Assembly (NCBI RefSeq): GCF_947072515.1 | Contig: NZ_CAMTIG010000002.1 | Coordinates: forward strand, 107,779-171,778 | Origin: an uncultured Clostridium sp. | GTDB taxonomy: Bacteria; Bacillota; Clostridia; Clostridiales; Clostridiaceae | Direction of reading: 5' to 3' | DNA length: 64,000 nt | Shown: one piece after another, positions 43,406 to 52,037 of the stretch | Position numbering within the stretch: the first letter of the stretch is position 1 | Layout of the letters: each line of letters starts with the position of its first letter | The notes under the pieces: model-generated | The model's database searches: none | The model's input: the letters and a program-made list of their open reading frames with translations, nothing else | Told to the model about the DNA's origin: nothing | Program-made: the position numbers and the translations under genes

Positions 43406-44188
43406 ATGAAATTACTTACTTTAAATTGCCATTCATGGCAAGAGGAAAACCAATTAGAGAAAATAGAGATTTTAGCAAAGACGATTATAGAAAATGATTA
43501 TGATATAATTTCACTTCAAGAAGTAAGTCAAAAAATAGATTCGGAAATAGCATATGAGAATATAAAAATAGATAATTATGGATTAATTTTATTAGAAAAG
43601 ATAAAAGAACTAGGAGGAGTCATATATGACTTCTTCTGGGACTTTTCTCATATAGGATATGATATTTACGAAGAAGGGTTATGTTTACTTACTAAGCAAG
43701 AAATGAAGAACAAAGAAAGTTTTTTCTTAACGAAGAGTAATGATAAATATTTTTGGAAAACAAGAAAAATACTGTGTGCAACAGTAGGTGATACAGATAT
43801 TTATTCATGTCATTTAGGATGGTTTAATGATGATGAAGAACCTTTTGAAGTACAATGTGAAAACTTAGCAAATAAGATTAAAGAAAGAAAAAAGAAAGCT
43901 ATTTTAATGGGTGACTTTAATAATAATGCATTTACCCAAAAAGAAGGATATGACATGTTGAAAAACTTAGGGCTTGTAGATAGTTATAGTTTAGCTAGAG
44001 AAAAAGATAGTGGAGTAACTATTGAATGTGAAATAGCAGGTTGGGAAGGAAATAAAGAAAAATTACGAATTGATATAGTATTTGTAACAGAAAAAATGAA
44101 AGTTTTAAAATGTAATACTATTTTTAATGATATGAATAAAGAAATTATTTCAGATCACTATGGAGTAGAGGTTGAGATAGAGGAATAG
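43406..44188 (+). CDS. Endonuclease/exonuclease/phosphatase family hydrolase
   Basis: 260 residues with the EEP fold: LTLNCHSWQEEN at the start, ISLQEVSQ (metal Glu), YSCHLGWFND, AILMGDFNNNAF (catalytic Asp-Asn), IDIVFVTEKM and ISDHYGVEV (terminal Asp-His). EEP enzymes are Mg-dependent phosphodiesterases or phosphatases. It begins one base after the PTS stop codon, so it is coupled to alpha-glucoside uptake. That placement suggests a role on a sugar phosphate or regulatory phosphate, rather than on DNA, but this is inference. A palindromic terminator follows. Confidence 0.85.
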   Translation: MKLLTLNCHSWQEENQLEKIEILAKTIIENDYDIISLQEVSQKIDSEIAYENIKIDNYGLILLEKIKELGGVIYDFFWDFSHIGYDIYEEGLCLLTKQEMKNKESFFLTKSNDKYFWKTRKILCATVGDTDIYSCHLGWFNDDEEPFEVQCENLANKIKERKKKAILMGDFNNNAFTQKEGYDMLKNLGLVDSYSLAREKDSGVTIECEIAGWEGNKEKLRIDIVFVTEKMKVLKCNTIFNDMNKEIISDHYGVEVEIEE

Positions 44189-44216
44189 AAAACTGGCTTA
44201 AGCCAGTTTTTTATTT
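44189..44216 (+). terminator. Terminator of the alpha-glucosidase/PTS operon
   Basis: A 22-nt perfect palindrome with core CTGGCTTAAGCCAG and flanking A/T runs. Confidence 0.9.
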
Positions 44217-44415
44217 TATAAAAAAGAATTCATAAAATAACTTATTTGGGAAATAATAATGCTATCTTAATGTAGAAAATAGAAAAATTTTATTTGAATA
44301 GTATTATATTTTCAGGAAATATAAAATGAATAAAGTTTTAAATAAAGTTTGATGTGAAATTTTGGATTAAAATTTGGTATAATTAATTTAAAGAAATATG
44401 AAGGAGTGATTTACT

Positions 44416-44832
44416 ATGAACAAAAGAAGAGCGTTAATACCAATTGATGGAAGTGAAAAAAGCTTAATATCATTACAATATTTAAAAGATTTATATGATC
44501 CAAATAAAGTAGAAGTAGTTTTACTTCATGTTAGAGAAATAGTATTCATGGATGGAATGGCAGTCACAGAAGAAATAAAAGAAGCAGAAGAAATTGGAAC
44601 AAGAGTTTTAAATGAAGCTGCTGATATAATAAAAGAATTTGATAGTACATCGGAACTTTCATTTGGATATGCTGCTGATGAAATACTTGCATATGTTGAA
44701 GATAAAAATATAGATTTAATTCTTATGGCAAAAAATACAAAGAAAAAATTTGCTGCAATAGTAGGTTCTGTTACAGCACAAGTTGCTAAAAAAACAAAAT
44801 GTATACTTGTTATAATACCAGAAAAAAACTAA
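44416..44832 (+). CDS. Universal stress protein (UspA family)
   Basis: 138 residues with the Usp fold: RALIPIDGSEKSLISLQYLK at the start, VVLLHVRE, then IDLILMAKNTKKKFAAIVGS and VTAQVAKKTKCILVI. The ATP-type motif G2xG9xG(S/T) is only partly present (the first glycine of GxxG is replaced in MAKNTKKK), so nucleotide binding is uncertain. GAAGGAGTG site. Alone in its unit. Confidence 0.88.
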   Translation: MNKRRALIPIDGSEKSLISLQYLKDLYDPNKVEVVLLHVREIVFMDGMAVTEEIKEAEEIGTRVLNEAADIIKEFDSTSELSFGYAADEILAYVEDKNIDLILMAKNTKKKFAAIVGSVTAQVAKKTKCILVIIPEKN

Positions 44833-44846
44833 TATATAGATATAGA

Positions 44847-44880
44847 GAAAATTGGCAGTTGAATAACTGCCAATTTTCTA
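44847..44880 (+). terminator. Hairpin after the usp gene
   Basis: Perfect 14-bp stem (44847-44860 with 44865-44878), GAAT loop; the T-run is part of the stem end. Confidence 0.75.
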
Positions 44881-44907
44881 ATATGTAAGTAAAAAGGAGC
44901 GTTAAAA

Positions 44908-45939
44908 ATGGAAATAAAAAAAGATTTTGTATTAGATACAGCTAAAGAGTTATTAGAATTTAACAGTCCTAGTGGTTTTTGTTTTGAAATAATGGATATG
45001 ATTGAAAAAAAAGTTAATAACTTTGGATATAAGTTTGAAAGAACTAATAAAGGCTGTGGAATAATTACAATAGAAGGAAAATCAAATGAAAAAACTATTG
45101 GATTATCATCTCATGTAGATACATTAGGTGCAATGGTAAGGTCTATTACTAGCAGTGGAACTTTAAAATTTACTTTGATTGGTGGACCAATTGTTCCAAC
45201 TTTAGATTCGGAATATTGTAGTATAAGAACTCGCGATGGAAGAGAGTATACAGGAACGTTTTTATCTACTAGTGCAGCAGTTCATGTTTATGAAGATGCA
45301 GCATCAAAAAAAAGAGATCCTGAAAATATGGAAATAAGAATAGATGAAATAGTAAAAAATAAAGAGGATGTATTGAATCTAGGAATTGGTGTAGGAGATT
45401 TCATTTTTATAGATCCTAAAACTACAGTAACAAAGAGTGGATTTTTAAAATCAAGATTTATAGATGATAAAGGAAGTGTAGCTTGCCTTATTAGTTTATT
45501 AGAAGTATTTAAAAGAGAAAATATAACACCAAGGTATACTACTAAATTATTTATTTCAACTTATGAAGAAGTTGGACATGGATCATCATATATTCCAGAA
45601 GATATAACTGAAATGATAGCTGTTGATATGGGCTGTATTGGAGACGATTTAACTTGTACAGAATATGATGTGAGTATTTGTGCTAAAGATTCAGGAGGAC
45701 CATATGACTATAATATGGTTTCAGATTTAATAAACTTAGCAAAAGAAAATGATTTAAAATATGCAGTAGATATTTATCCAAGATATGGTTCAGATGTAGG
45801 AGCAGCTCTTAGAGGTGGAAACAATATAAGAGGAGCACTTATAGGACCAGGAGTACATGCAAGTCATGGAATGGAAAGAACACATTATACTGCATTAGAA
45901 AGTACAATAAAATTATTAATAGCATATTTAACTAAATAA
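44908..45939 (+). CDS. M42 family metallopeptidase (glutamyl/deblocking aminopeptidase type)
   Basis: 343 residues, the usual M42 size. Metal and catalytic residues visible: SSHVDTLG, RFIDDKGSVACL (bridging Asp), STYEEVGHG (catalytic and metal Glu), AVDMGC and GVHASHGMERTH (last histidine). Also the small beta domain between, with the STSAAVHVYED stretch. M42 enzymes form large tetrahedral complexes that trim peptides in the cytosol. AAAAGGAGCG site; its terminator lies just past the stop codon. Confidence 0.92.
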   Translation: MEIKKDFVLDTAKELLEFNSPSGFCFEIMDMIEKKVNNFGYKFERTNKGCGIITIEGKSNEKTIGLSSHVDTLGAMVRSITSSGTLKFTLIGGPIVPTLDSEYCSIRTRDGREYTGTFLSTSAAVHVYEDAASKKRDPENMEIRIDEIVKNKEDVLNLGIGVGDFIFIDPKTTVTKSGFLKSRFIDDKGSVACLISLLEVFKRENITPRYTTKLFISTYEEVGHGSSYIPEDITEMIAVDMGCIGDDLTCTEYDVSICAKDSGGPYDYNMVSDLINLAKENDLKYAVDIYPRYGSDVGAALRGGNNIRGALIGPGVHASHGMERTHYTALESTIKLLIAYLTK

Positions 45940-45942
45940 TGG

Positions 45943-45986
45943 AAATAAGACTACAATTTAAAATTGTAGTCTTATTTTTTATAAAA
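45943..45986 (+). terminator. Terminator of the M42 peptidase gene
   Basis: Perfect 17-bp stem (45943-45959 with 45961-45977) plus T-run to 45980. Confidence 0.9.
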
Positions 45987-46121
45987 TCCATAGAATATAA
46001 AATATTAAAAAAAAGTAAAAAATTAGAATTTGAAATATATAAGAGAAAAAAAGTAGTAGAATATAAAGGTAGATGTAAATGTTTAACTAAAAATGGAATC
46101 GTTTCAAAAGGAGGGGATAAA

Positions 46122-47120
46122 ATGATAACGGTAGAGAACCTGAGTAAAGATTTTAAAATTAAAGTTAAAGGAGAAGGATTAAAGGGAGCATTTAAAGGAT
46201 TATTTAGTAATGAGTATGAAGTTAAAAGTGCGGTGAAAAATATTTCATTTACAATTGATGAAGGTGAAGTTGTAGGATATATTGGTTCAAATGGAGCTGG
46301 AAAATCAACATCTATAAAGATGATGACAGGAATTTTGACACCAACAGAAGGTAAGGTTACAGTAAATGGAAGAGTGCCGTATAAAGAAAGAGAGAAGAAT
46401 GCAAAAGATATTGGTGTTGTATTTGGACAAAGAACTCAATTGTGGTGGGATATTCCACTGAGAGAAACTTTTAAAATTTTAAAGGTAATATATGATATTA
46501 GTGATGAAGATTTTAATGAGAAAATGAGCTTTTTAAATGGTGTTTTGGAGCTTGAAGATTTTATGGAAAGGCCTGTTAGAACACTTTCATTAGGGCAAAG
46601 AATGAGGGCAGATATTGCAGCATCACTAATACATGGACCGAAAGTTTTATATTTAGATGAACCTACAATAGGATTAGATGTAGTTGTGAAAGAAAGAGTG
46701 CGTGAAGCTATAAAAATTTTAAATGAGAAGTATAATACAACAGTAATTTTAACTACACATGATTTAAGTGATATTGAAGAACTTTGTAGCAGAATAATAA
46801 TTATAGATAAAGGAACAAAGCTTTATGATGGAGATTTAGAAGATATAAAAAATAAGTTTGGATTTATAAAGATTTTAAATATAAAAATAAAAGAAACATT
46901 AAAGAATAAATTAAATATAGGGGAAATGCTATCCTTAAATGAAAAGGATTTAATTGAGGAAATTGGGGATAGAGAAATTATAGTTAAATTTAATAGAAAT
47001 AAGACTACTTCATCAGAAATTATAAGTGAAATTATTCATAAAGTTAATATAGTTGATTTTACTATAGAAGAAACAAGCCTTGAGGAAATAATTAAAAAGA
47101 TATATAGAGATGAGGTGTAG
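46122..47120 (+). CDS. ABC-2 type exporter, ATP-binding protein (COG4586-like)
   Basis: 332 residues from ATG 46122, with AAGGAGGGG just before it; the frame is open further upstream across the peptidase terminator, but that part is non-coding. Walker A GSNGAGKST, Q-loop VVFGQRTQLWWDIPLRETF, signature LSLGQRMRADIAASL, Walker B VLYLDEPTIGLD, switch TTHD. The QRTQLWWDIP Q-loop and the N-terminal insertion with LKGAFKGLFSNEYEVKSAVK are typical of the COG4586 exporter ATPases. Followed by two ABC-2 permeases; substrate unknown. C-terminal 100 residues form an extra domain. Confidence 0.9.
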   Translation: MITVENLSKDFKIKVKGEGLKGAFKGLFSNEYEVKSAVKNISFTIDEGEVVGYIGSNGAGKSTSIKMMTGILTPTEGKVTVNGRVPYKEREKNAKDIGVVFGQRTQLWWDIPLRETFKILKVIYDISDEDFNEKMSFLNGVLELEDFMERPVRTLSLGQRMRADIAASLIHGPKVLYLDEPTIGLDVVVKERVREAIKILNEKYNTTVILTTHDLSDIEELCSRIIIIDKGTKLYDGDLEDIKNKFGFIKILNIKIKETLKNKLNIGEMLSLNEKDLIEEIGDREIIVKFNRNKTTSSEIISEIIHKVNIVDFTIEETSLEEIIKKIYRDEV

Positions 47121-47124
47121 ATAT

Positions 47125-47943
47125 ATGAATTTTTACAAAAAAAATAAAATATATTTAGCCTTTTCTATGGGAAGTTTAAAAAGAAGTATGGCATATAATG
47201 CAAATATTTTTCTAGGAACTATAGGAAATATAATTATTGTAAGCGTTACTTTCTTTTTATGGAAAGCGATTTATAGCAGTTCATCTAAGGGAATTATGAA
47301 AGGATTCACTTTAAATGACATGCTTATATATGTAATGATAACTTTTGTAATAGGTATAATAACATCATCTAACTGCACAATGGTTGTAAGAGGTGAAGTT
47401 TGGGATGGATCTATAGCTATGGAACTTATTAAGCCTATAAATTATAGAAAAAGAATAATGTTTATGAGTTTTGGTGGATTTTTGTTTAATTTTATATTTT
47501 TATTTTTACCAGGATTTATAATAGTAACGGCTTACTCATTTTATAAGGGAATGCACATAGGAATTATACAAATAGTTTTATTTTTTATAAGTATGTTTTT
47601 AGGGTTTTTAATAAACTCATTTTATAGTTATATGTTTGGGTTGTTAGCTTTTAAATTTTATAATGTTTGGGGGCTTAGCCAAATTGCAAATGCTATAGTA
47701 ATGCTTATATCAGGAGCACTTATTCCATTAACATTCTTTCCAAGTATAGTGGAAAAAATATTTAGTCTATTACCTTTTAGTTCAATAATATATACTCCAG
47801 CAATGATATATCTAGGAAAATACGATGCAATTTATGCATTGAAAATGATAGTATTGCAAGTTATTTGGGTATTTATAATGTCTGTCTTATCAAAATTAAT
47901 TTGGAATAGATTAGCTTATAAATTAACTATACAAGGGGGCTAA
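47125..47943 (+). CDS. ABC-2 type exporter, permease (COG4587-like)
   Basis: 272 residues from ATG 47125 (GAGGTG site at the end of the ATPase gene). Six hydrophobic segments, with the amphipathic start LAFSMGSLKRSMAYNANIFL and the conserved NCTMVVRGEVWDGSIAMELIKP cytoplasmic loop of this exporter group. Pairs with the next permease. Confidence 0.88.
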   Translation: MNFYKKNKIYLAFSMGSLKRSMAYNANIFLGTIGNIIIVSVTFFLWKAIYSSSSKGIMKGFTLNDMLIYVMITFVIGIITSSNCTMVVRGEVWDGSIAMELIKPINYRKRIMFMSFGGFLFNFIFLFLPGFIIVTAYSFYKGMHIGIIQIVLFFISMFLGFLINSFYSYMFGLLAFKFYNVWGLSQIANAIVMLISGALIPLTFFPSIVEKIFSLLPFSSIIYTPAMIYLGKYDAIYALKMIVLQVIWVFIMSVLSKLIWNRLAYKLTIQGG

Positions 47944-47947
47944 AAGG

Positions 47948-48739
47948 ATGAAAAGATATTTTTATGTATATAGATGCTTTTTGAAGCAATATTTAAAAAC
48001 ATTAATGGAATATAGAGGAGATTTTATATTTGGATTATTTGGTTTTTTCTTAGTTCAAGGAACATCATTAATATTTATTGGATTAGTATTTAATAATATT
48101 CCAGATTTAAAAGGATGGTCTTTTGATGAGATTTTATTTATATATGGATTTTCACAAATTCCAAGAGGAATAGATCATATTTTTACAGATTATTTATGGC
48201 TTTTTAGTAGAGTATCTATAGTAAAAGGTGAAGTTGATAGATATCTTTTAAGACCGCTAAATCCATTATTTCAAGTAATAGCAACTAGATTTCAACCAGA
48301 TGGATTTGGAGAACTTGTTATAGGATTTATACTTGTAATTTATACAGGAGTAAAGCTAGATTTGAAAGTTAGCGTTATGTTTGTAATAGGATTTATAATT
48401 GCTGTAATTGGTGGAACTTTAATTTATACTGCAATAAAGCTTATAACAGCATCAATTGCTTTTTGGATAAAAGATAGTTTTAGCTGTATGAGAATTGGAT
48501 ATGAACTTGCAGGATTTGCAAAATACCCTGTATCTATATATCCAGGTGGAATAAAAGGAATATTGACATTTATAGTTCCATTTGCTTTTACAGGATATTA
48601 TCCAGCTGCATATTTGCTAGGGAAAATTAATTTTCTTGAAGGGATAATGTTAACATTAGTAGTAGGAGTTATATTTATTTTAATAGCTTATTATGTATGG
48701 GTTAAAGGTTTAGCAGCATATGAAAGTTCAGGAAATTAA
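47948..48739 (+). CDS. ABC-2 type exporter, permease (COG3694-like)
   Basis: 263 residues, six hydrophobic segments. Conserved FLKQYLKTLMEYRGDFIFGL start, VKGEVDRYLLRPLNPLFQVI loop and the SIYPGGIKGILTFIVPFAFT stretch of the COG3694 family. Completes the three-gene exporter with the ATPase and first permease; the genes are nearly contiguous. Transport direction and substrate are not known for this group. Confidence 0.88.
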   Translation: MKRYFYVYRCFLKQYLKTLMEYRGDFIFGLFGFFLVQGTSLIFIGLVFNNIPDLKGWSFDEILFIYGFSQIPRGIDHIFTDYLWLFSRVSIVKGEVDRYLLRPLNPLFQVIATRFQPDGFGELVIGFILVIYTGVKLDLKVSVMFVIGFIIAVIGGTLIYTAIKLITASIAFWIKDSFSCMRIGYELAGFAKYPVSIYPGGIKGILTFIVPFAFTGYYPAAYLLGKINFLEGIMLTLVVGVIFILIAYYVWVKGLAAYESSGN

Positions 48740-48955
48740 ATGAGATTATTAAACTTTTGAAATGAGAAATAGAGAATAAAAGAGAAGTAACTATAAAATT
48801 TTATTAGTAATTAATTACTAGAGGTAATAAATCCGTAGATATATGGAGAGGTATAACAAAGATTATAAAATTACAGAAAAAAAGATAAAGAAAATAAGTT
48901 ATATAATTAAAAAATAATAAGAAATAGAGAATCCTTAAAGATAGGAGAAATGAAG

Positions 48956-49159
48956 ATGAAAAAAGAAGGAATTATAGAAGAGATAGAAGAAGTTTTAGAA
49001 TGTGTAAATCCATTTGCATCAACCAAAACATCAGAAGAAGAATCAGTAACAAGATTAGTTTTTGCAAGAGATGGAAAAGGTGAAAAGGAAATGGAAGAAG
49101 TAGGATTATCAAAAGACGAGAAAGAAATGGAAAAAATAGAGTTATCAAAAAGAAAATAA
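48956..49159 (+). CDS. Small charged hypothetical protein
   Basis: 67 residues from ATG 48956 with GGAG eight bases before; ATG 48950 is too close to that site. Very Glu/Lys-rich, helical, with the imperfect repeat GLSKDEKEMEK / ELSK near the C-terminus. Upstream 48740-48955 has no gene but carries the 16-nt palindrome at 48805. No family recognised; a real but small gene is likely because of the site and terminator-like hairpin. Confidence 0.5.
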   Translation: MKKEGIIEEIEEVLECVNPFASTKTSEEESVTRLVFARDGKGEKEMEEVGLSKDEKEMEKIELSKRK

Positions 49160-49165
49160 AAGTAA

Positions 49166-49199
49166 AATGCTTGTTTATTTAAATAGATAAACAAGCATT
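49166..49199 (+). terminator. Hairpin after the small charged protein gene
   Basis: Perfect 13-bp stem (49166-49178 with 49187-49199); only a short T-rich tail follows. Confidence 0.65.
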
Positions 49200-49225
49200 A
49201 ATTATATTAGGGAGATGGAATTGAA

Positions 49226-49822
49226 ATGAGAGTCATAGATGATATTACAAATTTTATATTTGTAGAAGATAAGCCAGTGGAAGCAGATATTATATTCATA
49301 CCAGGTGCATCAAAGTATGAGATATCTGAAAAGGCTAGTGAATTATATATAAAAGGATTTGCAAAAAAGATAATGCCAGCAGGAAAGTATTCATCTAAGA
49401 ATAATAGATTTATAAGTGAGAATACTAAAGGGACAAGATATGAAGGGATATATGAGACTGATTGTGAATTTTGTAAAAAAGTATTAATAGATAATGGTGT
49501 AGCTAAAGAGGATATTATAGAAGAAGATGAATCTACTAATACTAAAGAAAATGCGTTTTTTTCACAAAGAATTTTAGAAAAAGAGAAAATAAAAGTTAAA
49601 AAAGCTATAATTTGTTGTCAAGCTTTTCATGCAAGAAGAGTTTTAATGACGTATTCATGGGCATTTCCAGAAGTGAAATTTTATATAGTACCAGTAAATA
49701 CACAAGGGATTTCTAAGGGGAATTGGTTTGAAAATGAGTATGGAATAAGTAGAGTTCTTGGAGAAGTAAAAAAGTGTGGAACATATTTTGATGAATATTT
49801 AAAAGGGGCAATAAAAAAATAA
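49226..49822 (+). CDS. YdcF family protein (DUF218)
   Basis: 198 residues with DUF218 features: ADIIFIPGASKYEISEKASE at the start, the KKIMPAGKY strand, DNGVAKEDIIEEDESTNTKE with the ESTNT motif, and AIICCQAFHARRVLMTYSWA. No signal anchor, so cytosolic, unlike SanA/ElyC. DUF218 proteins bind nucleotides or S-adenosylmethionine in some cases; the role here is unknown. AGGGAGATG site. Confidence 0.85.
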   Translation: MRVIDDITNFIFVEDKPVEADIIFIPGASKYEISEKASELYIKGFAKKIMPAGKYSSKNNRFISENTKGTRYEGIYETDCEFCKKVLIDNGVAKEDIIEEDESTNTKENAFFSQRILEKEKIKVKKAIICCQAFHARRVLMTYSWAFPEVKFYIVPVNTQGISKGNWFENEYGISRVLGEVKKCGTYFDEYLKGAIKK

Positions 49823-49829
49823 AAAGAGG

Positions 49830-49858
49830 TTGACTTTTATTTATGATAATAATATAAT
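49830..49858 (+). promoter_or_regulatory. Promoter of the T-box/mcc operon
   Basis: TTGACT (49830-49835), 17-bp spacer, TATAAT (49853-49858); a near-consensus sigma-A promoter placed just before the T-box leader. Confidence 0.8.
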
Positions 49859-49864
49859 CATAAA

Positions 49865-50160
49865 CAAGTAATCTGATAGAAATAGTAAGAATAAAATGCA
49901 ATGAAAAAGTAAAGTAATCTTTTGGAGATTCACAGAGAGAAAAGCAAGTGGTGTGAGCTTTTTAATTATAAAAAAGATGAAGTGCGCTTTAGAGCAGAGA
50001 TTCGAAGTAATAGTAGAGTTTTCCGGGTTCACCCGTTATAGTGATATGATATGTTAGTATCAGAAAGTGAGTGTAAATATATATTTTTATATATTTGAAC
50101 TAGAGTGGAACCGCGATTTTTATAACTCGTCTCTAATTTATTTAGAGACGGGTTTTTTTA
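49865..50160 (+). ncRNA. T-box riboswitch leader, probably cysteine-specific
   Basis: The leader carries the T-box sequence GAGTGGAACCGCG (50103-50115), which pairs with the uncharged tRNA acceptor end, followed by an intrinsic terminator with an 11-bp stem (50126-50136 with 50142-50152, one G-U) and a T-run. Upstream is a long stem I region with an AGAGAG-type start. A TGC (Cys) triplet at 49983-49985 in a GAAG-TGC-GC context is the best specifier candidate. The operon it controls makes cysteine from homocysteine, and clostridial homologues of this operon are known to use a Cys T-box. Uncharged tRNA-Cys would favour antitermination. Confidence 0.88.
50126..50159 (+). terminator. Terminator of the T-box leader
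   Basis: CTCGTCTCTAA pairs with TTAGAGACGGG and seven T follow. The left side of the stem is the region that the antiterminator would occupy together with the T-box sequence. Confidence 0.88.
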
Positions 50161-50258
50161 TATTTAAAAATAATAATTTTAGTGCACAGAAACTATATAA
50201 ATTAAAAATACTATAAAACAATGGCTTAAAGGCATAGATGTTTTAGGGGGAGTTATAT

Positions 50259-50885
50259 ATGAATTCAAAAAAATATTTTAATGGAATAGCAAATGAATGG
50301 AACACATTAAGTAGATCCTATTTTAAAGAGGAACTTAGAGATTTAGTTTTAAATAAGTATGATTTAAATGGAAAAGTAGTAGCAGATTTAGGAGCAGGAA
50401 CAGGGTTTATGAGTCTAAAGGCTAGTCAAAAGGCAAGTATAGTTTTTTCATTAGATGTATCTAAAAATATGCTTAATGAATTAAATAGAGAGATAAAAAT
50501 TAAAGAAATAAATAATATTTATCTATTGAAGAGTAATTTTGAAAAAATACCTTTATTTGATGAATCAGTAGATATAGTGTTTATGAATATGGCACTACAT
50601 CATGCACATAATCCTAACTTAGTATTGAAAGAAATTCATAGAATACTAAAAATAGGTGGAAGAGTTGTCATAACAGATGTTATGAAACATGAAGGAGAAT
50701 GGGCAAAGGAAGAAATGTTTGATGTTTGGTTAGGATTTAATGAAATAGAGCTCCAAAAATGGTATTTAGATGTTGGATTCAAGGAATTTAATATGGAAGA
50801 TACAAGACTAGAGGCAATTGGTGAATCAAGTTTTGGAGAAAAAATAAAACCGGGAATATTTTTAGCTGAAGCTATTAAATTATAG
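50259..50885 (+). CDS. ubiG: SAM-dependent methyltransferase (UbiG/YrrT-like)
   Basis: 208 residues with a class I SAM methyltransferase fold: VVADLGAGTGFMSLKAS (motif I), FSLDVSKNM (acidic end of strand 2), VDIVFMNMALHHAHNPNLVL (motif II) and GGRVVITDVMKHE. First gene of the ubiG-mccB-mccA-luxS operon. In clostridia and in B. subtilis (yrrT) this gene goes with the methionine-to-cysteine route, probably making S-adenosylhomocysteine, although its acceptor is unknown. GGGGGAG site. Confidence 0.88.
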   Translation: MNSKKYFNGIANEWNTLSRSYFKEELRDLVLNKYDLNGKVVADLGAGTGFMSLKASQKASIVFSLDVSKNMLNELNREIKIKEINNIYLLKSNFEKIPLFDESVDIVFMNMALHHAHNPNLVLKEIHRILKIGGRVVITDVMKHEGEWAKEEMFDVWLGFNEIELQKWYLDVGFKEFNMEDTRLEAIGESSFGEKIKPGIFLAEAIKL

Positions 50886-50897
50886 GAGGAAAGAAAA

Positions 50898-52037
50898 ATG
50901 AGAAAAGATTCGTTATTAATACATGGGGGAATATCATTTGATAAAAATACAGGAGCAGTAAATGTTCCAATTTATCAGACATCAACTTATAAACAATATG
51001 GGATTGGTGAAAGAGGAGATTATGAATATTCAAGAAGTGGAAATCCAACTAGAGAGGCTTTAGAAAAATTAATTGCTGATTTAGAAGAGGGAGAAAAAGG
51101 ATTTGCATTTGCATCAGGACTTGCAGCAATAACAGCAGTTTTAAGTATGTTTAGAAGTGGAGATAAAATTTTAATAAATAATAATTTATATGGAGGAACT
51201 TTTAGATTACTAGATAAAATTTTTTCGCGATTTAATATTGAATATGAAATATTTGATGATTATAGAGAAATAGAGGAAAAGATAGATAGTAGAGTAAAGG
51301 CAGTATATGTAGAAACACCTACAAATCCACTTTTAGATATTGTAGATATAAAAAAGGTGTCAGAGGTTACTAAAAGAAAAGGAATATATTTAATTGTTGA
51401 TAATACATTTATGAGTCCATATTTTCAAAATTCAATAAAACTTGGAGCCGATATAGTTGTCCATTCAGCAACTAAGTATTTAGGTGGACATAGTGATTTA
51501 GTAGCTGGATTAGTAGTAACAAAAGGTGAAAAAATAGCAGAAGAAATTGGATTTATTCAAAATTCTACAGGAGGAATACTTCAACCATTTGATAGCTTTT
51601 TATTAATAAGAGGAATAAGAACTCTGGGATTAAGAATGGAGAGACATGAAAAGAATGCACAGTTTATAGCTGAAAAATTAGATGAAAATAGCTTTGTAGA
51701 AAAGGTTTACTATGTTGGGCTGGAGAATCATGTTGGATATGAAATTCAAAAAGGACAAGCATCGGGATTTGGAAGTATTATTTCATTTAAACTAACAGCA
51801 GATATAGATTATAGAAAATTTATAAAAAATCTTAAACTTATAACTTTTGGCGAAAGCTTAGGTGGAGTAGAATCACTTTTATGTCATCCAGCAAGTATGA
51901 CACATGCAGCTATTCCAAAGAAATTAAGAGAAAGAAGTGGGATTACAGAGAGTTTGCTTAGATTATCTGTAGGAATTGAAGATAAAAATGATTTGTTAGA
52001 AGATATCTTAAAGGCTATAGAGGAGGCAAAAATATGA
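50898..52037 (+). CDS. mccB: Cystathionine gamma-lyase/homocysteine gamma-lyase
   Basis: 379 residues, Cys/Met metabolism PLP enzyme. Motifs: IYQTSTYKQYG, YEYSRSGNPTREALE, AFASGLAAITAVL, ETPTNPLLDIVDI, VDNTFMSPYFQN and the PLP lysine in HSATKYLGGHSD. It converts cystathionine to cysteine, 2-oxobutyrate and ammonia. Its stop codon overlaps the mccA start (ATGA), so the two are coupled. Confidence 0.93.
   Translation: MRKDSLLIHGGISFDKNTGAVNVPIYQTSTYKQYGIGERGDYEYSRSGNPTREALEKLIADLEEGEKGFAFASGLAAITAVLSMFRSGDKILINNNLYGGTFRLLDKIFSRFNIEYEIFDDYREIEEKIDSRVKAVYVETPTNPLLDIVDIKKVSEVTKRKGIYLIVDNTFMSPYFQNSIKLGADIVVHSATKYLGGHSDLVAGLVVTKGEKIAEEIGFIQNSTGGILQPFDSFLLIRGIRTLGLRMERHEKNAQFIAEKLDENSFVEKVYYVGLENHVGYEIQKGQASGFGSIISFKLTADIDYRKFIKNLKLITFGESLGGVESLLCHPASMTHAAIPKKLRERSGITESLLRLSVGIEDKNDLLEDILKAIEEAKI

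Noticed and set aside
45939..46121. 61-codon upstream extension of the ABC-2 ATPase frame
   Set aside because: It runs through the M42 peptidase terminator and has no ribosome site; ATG 46122 has AAGGAGGGG.
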